Program-made: the position numbers and the translations under genes
Shown: positions 32,741 to 37,494 of the stretch, in pieces
Position numbering within the stretch: the stretch's first letter is position 1
Layout: each line of letters opens with the position of its first letter
Notes under the pieces: generated by a model
What the model saw: only the letters and a program-made list of their open reading frames with translations
The model's database searches: none
What the model was told of the DNA's origin: nothing
Assembly (NCBI RefSeq): GCF_004137355.1
Contig: NZ_SDVB01000082.1
Location: 1-37,494, forward strand
DNA: 37,494 bases
Direction of reading: 5' to 3'
Source of the DNA: Ciceribacter ferrooxidans
Lineage (GTDB): Bacteria > Pseudomonadota > Alphaproteobacteria > Rhizobiales > Rhizobiaceae

Positions 32741-32956
32741 ATGCTTGCAAGAATGGTCTTCAGTGTTCCGGTCTTTGGATGGATGCTCAGGGAAGCCTTT
32801 ACCGGACCGACTACGGCCAAGCTTCTCTTCATCCTCAACCTGGTCCTGGTCTGGATTCTTGCGATCGCCTATTTCGGCTATCCGGCAATCATCCTGCCGG
32901 CCCTGACCGCGGTGCCGGTGATCTTCACGACCCTGATCGTGATCACAAAGGGCTGA
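32741..32956 (+). CDS. Small two-helix membrane protein of unknown function
   Basis: A 71-residue protein with a GGAAGGAA ribosome binding site ahead of its ATG. It begins MLARMVFSVPVFGWMLREA, has FTGPTTAKLLFILN, then two hydrophobic helices (LVLVWILAIAYFGYP and AIILPALTAVPVIFTTLIVI) ending in a lysine. I do not recognise a family. The open frame extends upstream to 32315, through the riboswitch region, but that part is not protein-like. It is divergent from the riboswitch transcript. Confidence 0.65.
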   Translation: MLARMVFSVPVFGWMLREAFTGPTTAKLLFILNLVLVWILAIAYFGYPAIILPALTAVPVIFTTLIVITKG

Positions 32957-32983
32957 CGCCACCTCAATCGCGTCATGCGAAAA

Positions 32984-33010
32984 ACGGCCGGGGAGGTTGC
33001 CCCCGGCCGT
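32984..33010 (-). terminator. Rho-independent terminator after the araC-type gene
   Basis: A perfect 10-bp stem ACGGCCGGGG / CCCCGGCCGT with a seven-base loop, followed on the minus strand by TTTT. It ends the transcript from the AraC-family gene; it may also end the small membrane protein gene on the other strand. Confidence 0.8.
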
Positions 33011-33016
33011 ACCATG

Positions 33017-33088
33017 TCAGGCGAGCGTGTACTGCGTCTTCACCACGGTGAAAAACTCGGCGGCGTAGCGGCCCTGCTCGCGGGAGTT
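33017..33088 (-). pseudogene. Possible C-terminal remnant of an aldehyde dehydrogenase
   Basis: Between the AraC-type gene and its terminator a minus-strand frame reads NSREQGRYAAEFFTVVKTQY followed by TLA and a stop. This resembles the last 20 residues of aldehyde dehydrogenases (G-R-E-x-G-x-Y-x-x-x-x-[YF]-T-x-[VI]-K), the same end as gabD in this window. No in-frame domain or start precedes it; the frame runs into the 3' end of the regulator gene. It may be a fragment left by deletion. Chance similarity cannot be excluded. Confidence 0.35.
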
Positions 33089-33117
33089 TACGACCACGAC
33101 CCACTGTGCCGGATCGG

Positions 33118-34011
33118 TTACGGCCAGTCGGCATAGCTCGCCGGTTCTTCCTGTCCCGTCCTGTTGCCCCTTGCGACGATGCTCTGCCGGTAGGCGGCGG
33201 GCGACAGGCCGGTCTTTCGCTTGAAAAAGTGACTGAAGTAGGTCGGGTCGTGAAAACCGAGGCTCTCCGCGATCCCGTGGATGGTCCGCGAAGAACGTTC
33301 GAGCTTGATCTTTGCTTCGCGGATCGTGCGTTCGTGGACGAGCTCGATCGGTGTCCTGCCGAGAGCCCTGCTGCAGAGTGAATGCAGCCGATCCGCGGTA
33401 ATGCCCAGCTGCTCGGCGTAGAAGCCGATCGGTCTCTGTTCCTCGAAGTGGCTTTCGACGAGGTGGCGAAAACGCTGGAGAATATCGCCGGTTTTTGCGG
33501 GCCTGGCGAAAGGCAGGTCATCGGCGCCGGTGAGACGCCAGATCCTCAGGAGGAGAAGCTGCAGAAACGCGGAAGACGCCATCACGGATGGATGTTCCCG
33601 CTCGAGTTCCTCGGAGAGGCCCCGAAGCAACGGGACGAGAGCCTCGATCTCTGTACGCCCGACGTCCTGCCGAACTATCTCCTGCGACAGCAGAAGCTTG
33701 AGACCGTGGCCTTCCGGTTGATCTTCGACAAGCTCCGCAAGAAGCGCGCCCGCAAGCCCGAACAGGTGGCCGGCGCTACCGGGGTCGACGATCAGGGAAA
33801 GATCCTCGCACGGCGGCAGGATTGCGACGGCGGGACCGATGACGAGGTCGTCGCGCGCCGGTGAGCGCAGTCTCCATTGCCCTGTAGAAAGAACGAGGAG
33901 GTGTACGAAGTGCCCGTAAGGCGGCGCGGTGAGGCGCATCGACCGCCGCGCCAAGGCAGGGGCGAGCGAGCTGCAGCGCAATCTGTGGTGAATGGCGTGT
34001 CTGTCGGTCAT
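33118..34011 (-). CDS. AraC-family transcriptional regulator
   Basis: About 297 residues. The N-terminal part is a cupin-like sensor (HFVHLLVLSTGQWRLRS, ILPPCEDLSLIVD), the C-terminal 100 residues hold two helix-turn-helix motifs: IGFYAEQLGITADRLHSLC and IHGIAESLGFHDPTYFSHF followed by KRKTGLSPAAYR. It is divergent from two aldehyde dehydrogenase genes and probably activates them on sensing an aldehyde or aromatic compound. The ATG at 34011 is preferred to one at 34074 because the longer form would run into a direct repeat that looks like its operator. Confidence 0.87.
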   Translation of the reverse strand: MTDRHAIHHRLRCSSLAPALARRSMRLTAPPYGHFVHLLVLSTGQWRLRSPARDDLVIGPAVAILPPCEDLSLIVDPGSAGHLFGLAGALLAELVEDQPEGHGLKLLLSQEIVRQDVGRTEIEALVPLLRGLSEELEREHPSVMASSAFLQLLLLRIWRLTGADDLPFARPAKTGDILQRFRHLVESHFEEQRPIGFYAEQLGITADRLHSLCSRALGRTPIELVHERTIREAKIKLERSSRTIHGIAESLGFHDPTYFSHFFKRKTGLSPAAYRQSIVARGNRTGQEEPASYADWP

Positions 34012-34051
34012 CGCGGCTCCGGATCTCAGGTGTCCGCCTTTTTGGGCAGGT

Positions 34052-34115
34052 ACCGGAAAATCGCATGATGTCACCAGAAAATCGCATTCTCAACCCCCAG
34101 ACCAACCCCTAAGCT
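34052..34115 (+). promoter_or_regulatory. Direct-repeat AraC operator and candidate promoter of the dehydrogenase operon
   Basis: ACCGGAAAATCGCAT (34052-34066) and ACCAGAAAATCGCAT (34073-34087) repeat with one mismatch at 21-bp spacing, two helical turns, as in many AraC/XylS targets. The second copy touches a weak -35 TTCTCA (34087-34092), followed after 17 bases by TAAGCT (34110-34115), as expected for an activator-dependent promoter. Confidence 0.7.
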
Positions 34116-34226
34116 TTTCCAATGCCTTTGGGAGGAGGCTTGGCGGGCACGGCGGAGCATTGGCCGGCTTGCGCCCGGATTCCCCTGAAGAACCGTTTTG
34201 GATCCGGGTTTCCAAGGGTGATCGAC

Positions 34227-35678
34227 ATGTTCGAAGCCAGGCTGATGATCGGGAACGTCGACGAGGATGCTGCAGGCGGGGCCACGTTCCTCCGGCGCAA
34301 TCCGGTGACCGGAGAGATTGTGACCGTCGCTGCGGCGGCCTCGACCGCCGATGCCGAACGGGCGGCGAATGCGGCGGCGACCGCCTTTCCCCGCTGGTCA
34401 GAGACCGGCCCAGGCGAGCGCCGAACGCTTCTTGAACGTGCAGCGGACATATTGTCGGCGCGCGCAGACGACTTTGCGGCCGCAATGACAGCGGAAACGG
34501 GAGCCACCCGCGGCTGGTGCGACTTCAATCTCTCGCTCGGCGCCGAGATCATCCGCGACGCAGCCTCCATGACGACGGCCGTAAGCGGGGCGGTATTGCC
34601 CTCCGCCGTCACTGGCCGGTTGTCGCTCGCCGTTCGGCAGCCGGCGGGCGTCTGCCTTGCGATCGCGCCCTGGAATGCGCCGGTGACCCTCGGCTTCCGG
34701 GCGATCGCCATGCCGCTCGCCTGCGGCAATACCGTCGTCTTCAAGGCGTCCGAGCTTTGTCCCCAGACGCATCGGCTGATCGGCGAGGTCATGCGCGATG
34801 CCGGGTTCCCGCCGGGCGTCGTCAATGTCGTCAGCAATGATCCGGCCGACGCGGCGGTGATCGTCGAGGTGCTGATCGCCCATCCCGCCGTTCGCCGCGT
34901 CAATTTCACGGGGTCCACCCGGATCGGCCGACTGGTGGGACAGGTCGCGGCCCGACACCTGAAGCCCTGTCTTCTCGAGCTCGGGGGCAAAGCGCCGATG
35001 GTGGTGCTGGACGATGCCGACCTCGAGCGCGCCGCCGACGCGGCAGTCTTCGGCGCCTTCTTCAACCAGGGACAAATCTGCATGGCGACCGAGCGCATCA
35101 TTGTGCTCGACCCGGTCGCCGAGGATTTCCTCGCGCTTTTCGTCAAGCGAGCGGCGGGCCTGAAGGCAGGGGATCCGTCGCGGCCGGGGATCCCGCTCGG
35201 CTCGATGATCGGTGTTGAGGCGGTAAAGCGGGTTCGTGGGCTGGTGGAGGATGCGCTCTCGAAAGGAGCGCGTCTCCTCGCCGGCGGAACGTGCCATGAC
35301 AGTTTCATGGACGCCACCGTGCTTGATGGTGTGACGCCGGCGATGCGTCTTTACGGTGACGAGAGCTTCGGCCCGGTCGCCGCCGTCATCCGTGCCGCGG
35401 ACGTCGACGAGGCAGTCACGATCGCCAACGACACCCAGTACGGGCTTTCGGCGGCCGTCTTCGGGCGGGACGTCGGACGGGCGATGGAAATCGCACGACG
35501 GATCGAATCCGGCATCTGCCACATCAACGGCGCAACCGTTTCCGACGAACCACAGGCCCCGTTCGGAGGTGTGAAGGCGAGTGGCCATGGCCGCTTCGGC
35601 GGCATGCAGGCGGTAGATGCATTCACCGAACTGCGCTGGATCACCGTCAACGGCCGCCGCGAGACCTATCCGATGTGA
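34227..35678 (+). CDS. Aldehyde dehydrogenase, vanillin/salicylaldehyde dehydrogenase-like (copy 1)
   Basis: A 483-residue aldehyde dehydrogenase. APWNAPVTLGFRAIAMPLACG, NFTGSTRIGRLVG, the catalytic Glu in LLELGGKAP and the catalytic Cys in FFNQGQICMATER are all in place; the C-terminus has PFGGVKASGHGRFGG. These traits resemble vanillin, salicylaldehyde and benzaldehyde dehydrogenases, oxidising aromatic aldehydes with NAD(P). The ATG at 34227 (MFEARLMIGNVD) has AAGGGTGA ahead; the open frame extends to 34122 without family resemblance. It lies 56 bases before a close paralogue and both are divergent from an AraC-type regulator. Confidence 0.88.
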   Translation: MFEARLMIGNVDEDAAGGATFLRRNPVTGEIVTVAAAASTADAERAANAAATAFPRWSETGPGERRTLLERAADILSARADDFAAAMTAETGATRGWCDFNLSLGAEIIRDAASMTTAVSGAVLPSAVTGRLSLAVRQPAGVCLAIAPWNAPVTLGFRAIAMPLACGNTVVFKASELCPQTHRLIGEVMRDAGFPPGVVNVVSNDPADAAVIVEVLIAHPAVRRVNFTGSTRIGRLVGQVAARHLKPCLLELGGKAPMVVLDDADLERAADAAVFGAFFNQGQICMATERIIVLDPVAEDFLALFVKRAAGLKAGDPSRPGIPLGSMIGVEAVKRVRGLVEDALSKGARLLAGGTCHDSFMDATVLDGVTPAMRLYGDESFGPVAAVIRAADVDEAVTIANDTQYGLSAAVFGRDVGRAMEIARRIESGICHINGATVSDEPQAPFGGVKASGHGRFGGMQAVDAFTELRWITVNGRRETYPM

Positions 35679-35734
35679 CGGCGCGTTACGCGTCACCCTG
35701 TTTCACCATCGATCCTGAGAGGAGACGATCGACC

Positions 35735-37180
35735 ATGAGAATACAGCAGATCATCAACGGCAAATCCGTCGACGCGGTGTCCGGCGCGACCTTCGAGCGG
35801 CGGGACCCGTTCACCGGCGAGGTGGCCTCCGTCGCGCCCGCATCTGGGCTCGATGACGTCCGAGCCGCGGTTGCGGCCGCATCCACCGCCTTTCCGGCCT
35901 GGTCGAAGCTCGGCCCCGGCCAGAGACGGGCGCTGCTCATTAAAGCGGCCGATGCGATGGACGCCAGGGCGCCGGACTTTATCGCGCTATTGACGGCCGA
36001 AACCGGCGGCACGGCACCCTGGGCTGGCTTCAACGTCATGCTGGCGGCGAGCATGCTGCGCGAAGCGGCTGCCATGACCACCCAGATTTCCGGTGAGATC
36101 ATTCCGTCCGACAAGCCGGGAACGCTTGCGATGGCGATCCGCCAGCCGGTCGGGGTTTGCCTCGGCATCGCGCCCTGGAATGCGCCGGTCATTCTCGGCA
36201 CGCGCGCGGTGGCGATGGCGCTCGCCTGCGGCAACACCGTGATCCTCAAGGCGTCGGAGCAATGCCCCGGCCTGCATGTGTTGATCGGACAGGTGTTCAT
36301 CGATGCCGGTTTCCCGGAGGGTGTGGTCAACGTCATCACCAATGCACCCGAGGACGCTCCTGAGATCGTCGAGGCGCTGATCGCTGCGCCCGAGGTCAAG
36401 CGTGTGAACTTCACCGGCTCGACGCGTGTCGGGCGGATCATCGGCGAGCTCTGCGGCCGGCATCTCAAGCCGGCGCTGCTCGAACTCGGCGGGAAGGCAC
36501 CGCTCATCGTGCTCGACGACGCCGACATCGACGGGGCGGTGAACGCCGCAGTTTTCGGTGCCTTCATGAACCAGGGCCAGATCTGCATGTCCACGGAACG
36601 CTTCATCGTCGACGAAAAGATCGCCGACGAATTCGTGGAAAAGCTCGCCGCCCGTGCGAGTCGGCTACCCGCGGGCGATCCACGCGGTCACGTGGTACTC
36701 GGTTCGCTGGTGAGCCCGGAAGCCGCCACGAAGATGGAAGCCCTGGTCGCCGATGCCGTCGAGAAGGGCGGGAAGGTCGCCGCCGGCGGGAAGCGGCAGG
36801 GCTCGGTGGTCGAGGCCACGGTCATCGACGGGGTTCATCCCGGCATGCGGGTCTATGCCGAGGAATCCTTCGGTCCCGTGAAACCGGTGATCCGTGTGTC
36901 GGGAGAGGAAGAGGCGATCCGCATCGCCAACGATACCGAATACGGCCTGTCTTCCGCAGTCTTCAGTCGCGACATCCAGCGCGCTCTAAAAATCGCCGAG
37001 CGGCTCGAGACCGGGATTTGTCACATCAACGGACCGACGCTTGCCGACGAGGCACAGATGCCGTTCGGCGGTGTGAAGGGCAGCGGCTACGGCCGGTTCG
37101 GCGGCAAGGCGGCGATCAACGAGTTCACGACACTGCGATGGGTGACCGTTGAGGATGCCGGCCAGCACTACCCGTTCTGA
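35735..37180 (+). CDS. Aldehyde dehydrogenase, vanillin/salicylaldehyde dehydrogenase-like (copy 2)
   Basis: A 481-residue paralogue of the preceding gene, alike over the whole length: APWNAPVILGTRAVAMALACG, NFTGSTRVGRIIG, LLELGGKAP, FMNQGQICMSTER and PFGGVKGSGYGRFGG. Catalytic Cys and Glu are kept in both copies, so both should be active, perhaps on different aldehydes. The ATG at 35735 (MRIQQIINGKSV) follows GAGAGGAGACG, a good ribosome binding site; an upstream GTG overlapping the first gene's stop (35675) is less likely. A hairpin terminator follows. Confidence 0.88.
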   Translation: MRIQQIINGKSVDAVSGATFERRDPFTGEVASVAPASGLDDVRAAVAAASTAFPAWSKLGPGQRRALLIKAADAMDARAPDFIALLTAETGGTAPWAGFNVMLAASMLREAAAMTTQISGEIIPSDKPGTLAMAIRQPVGVCLGIAPWNAPVILGTRAVAMALACGNTVILKASEQCPGLHVLIGQVFIDAGFPEGVVNVITNAPEDAPEIVEALIAAPEVKRVNFTGSTRVGRIIGELCGRHLKPALLELGGKAPLIVLDDADIDGAVNAAVFGAFMNQGQICMSTERFIVDEKIADEFVEKLAARASRLPAGDPRGHVVLGSLVSPEAATKMEALVADAVEKGGKVAAGGKRQGSVVEATVIDGVHPGMRVYAEESFGPVKPVIRVSGEEEAIRIANDTEYGLSSAVFSRDIQRALKIAERLETGICHINGPTLADEAQMPFGGVKGSGYGRFGGKAAINEFTTLRWVTVEDAGQHYPF

Positions 37181-37194
37181 GGCTTTCGGTGGGG

Positions 37195-37226
37195 GAGGGA
37201 AGGGGCGCGTTGGCGCTCCTTCCCTC
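37195..37226 (+). terminator. Terminator of the aldehyde dehydrogenase operon
   Basis: GAGGGAAGGGGCGC pairs with GCGCTCCTTCCCTC over 14 positions (one G-U) around GTTG, 14 bases after the stop. The following bases are only moderately T-rich. Confidence 0.75.
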
Positions 37227-37494
37227 GAATTTGGATCTTGAATTCGGCGACGACGCTCACCAACTCTACGGACGGATCGCGCGCTCCTCACGTGAGCGAG
37301 GGTCCGGGCAGCCTTCTTTCGCCGATTTCCTGACGATTTCAAATAAATCGTTCACGATCAATCGGTTACAAGAAAATGTCAGTTTTCTGACAAAAGGTTG
37401 TTGACTTGTTTGAGGGGGTAGGATTATACATCCGCTCACTGACGAGGGCGGCGGCGCTGCTGGCGACGATGTCCTTCGTTCTGTAGAAATCACT
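37227..37494 (+). promoter_or_regulatory. AT-rich region with strong rrn-like promoter reading out of the window
   Basis: No gene is visible. TTGACT (37401-37406), an 18-base spacer and TATACA (37425-37430) form the best promoter of the window. It is preceded by an AT-rich, UP-element-like stretch and a perfect inverted repeat TGTCAG-TTTT-CTGACA (37377-37392). The following ATCCGCTCACTGACGAGGGC resembles, from memory, the leader of rhizobial 16S rRNA operons. An rRNA operon just beyond the window is therefore likely but not shown. Confidence 0.55.

Noticed and set aside
1-37494. tRNA genes, CRISPR arrays, insertion sequences, prophage genes
   Set aside because: No cloverleaf, regularly spaced repeats, transposase motif or phage protein was seen on either strand.

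Overview
The window is GC-rich, densely packed, non-interrupted chromosomal-type DNA of an alphaproteobacterium, most probably a member of the Rhizobiaceae (Sinorhizobium/Ensifer, Rhizobium, Agrobacterium or Shinella type). This rests on the style of the proteins (rhizobial exopolysaccharide genes, a rhizobial-type amino acid:[carrier protein] ligase operon, an EF-P lysylation cluster, a long-form SAICAR synthase) and on a ribosomal-RNA-like promoter at the right edge. I see no tRNA, IS element, CRISPR or phage gene.

Layout. (1) 1-171: the N-terminal end of purU, running off the left edge. (2) 481-10917: an extracellular polysaccharide locus with a secreted GH5 endoglucanase, a Wzy-like polymerase, a Wzz/GumC-type co-polymerase with a degenerate kinase domain, two GT4 glycosyltransferases, a Wzx-like flippase and a tandem alpha/beta-hydrolase. 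(3) 16741-10941, minus strand: a tightly coupled five-gene operon of a tiny carrier protein, an acyl-CoA-dehydrogenase-like flavoprotein, a stand-alone SerRS-like amino acid:[carrier protein] ligase, a DUF1839 protein and a GH2 beta-mannosidase-like hydrolase. This is the most unusual system here: it loads an amino acid on a carrier protein outside any NRPS, with an adjacent flavoprotein that could oxidise it. (4) 16934-19757: epmB-epmA divergent from efp (EF-P carrying Lys34), a complete beta-lysylation unit except EpmC. (5) 19832-23589: gabT-gabD with a divergent MerR-XRE-cupin regulator, flanked by strong hairpin terminators. (6) 23672-31402: a tripartite RND efflux pump (MFP, RND, outer-membrane lipoprotein), a TetR regulator whose start overlaps the stop of purC, and purC itself. 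(7) 31604-32480: a solitary CbiM-like metal permease under a cobalamin riboswitch. (8) 32741-37180: a small two-helix membrane protein, a probable fragment of an aldehyde dehydrogenase, an AraC regulator and two tandem paralogous aromatic-aldehyde-type dehydrogenases, with a 21-bp-phased direct repeat that looks like the AraC operator. (9) 37227-37494: an AT-rich segment and a strong rrn-like promoter reading out of the window.

How they work together. The left third makes, exports and trims a surface polysaccharide. The aminoacyl-carrier operon meets it tail to tail and ends in a glycosidase, so a link to glycan decoration is possible but is inference. The remainder is housekeeping and stress/catabolic functions: translation factor modification, GABA catabolism, efflux, purine synthesis, cobalt/B12 homeostasis and aldehyde oxidation, each with its own visible regulator or regulatory RNA. 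All functional calls are from reading the sequence; no database search was run.
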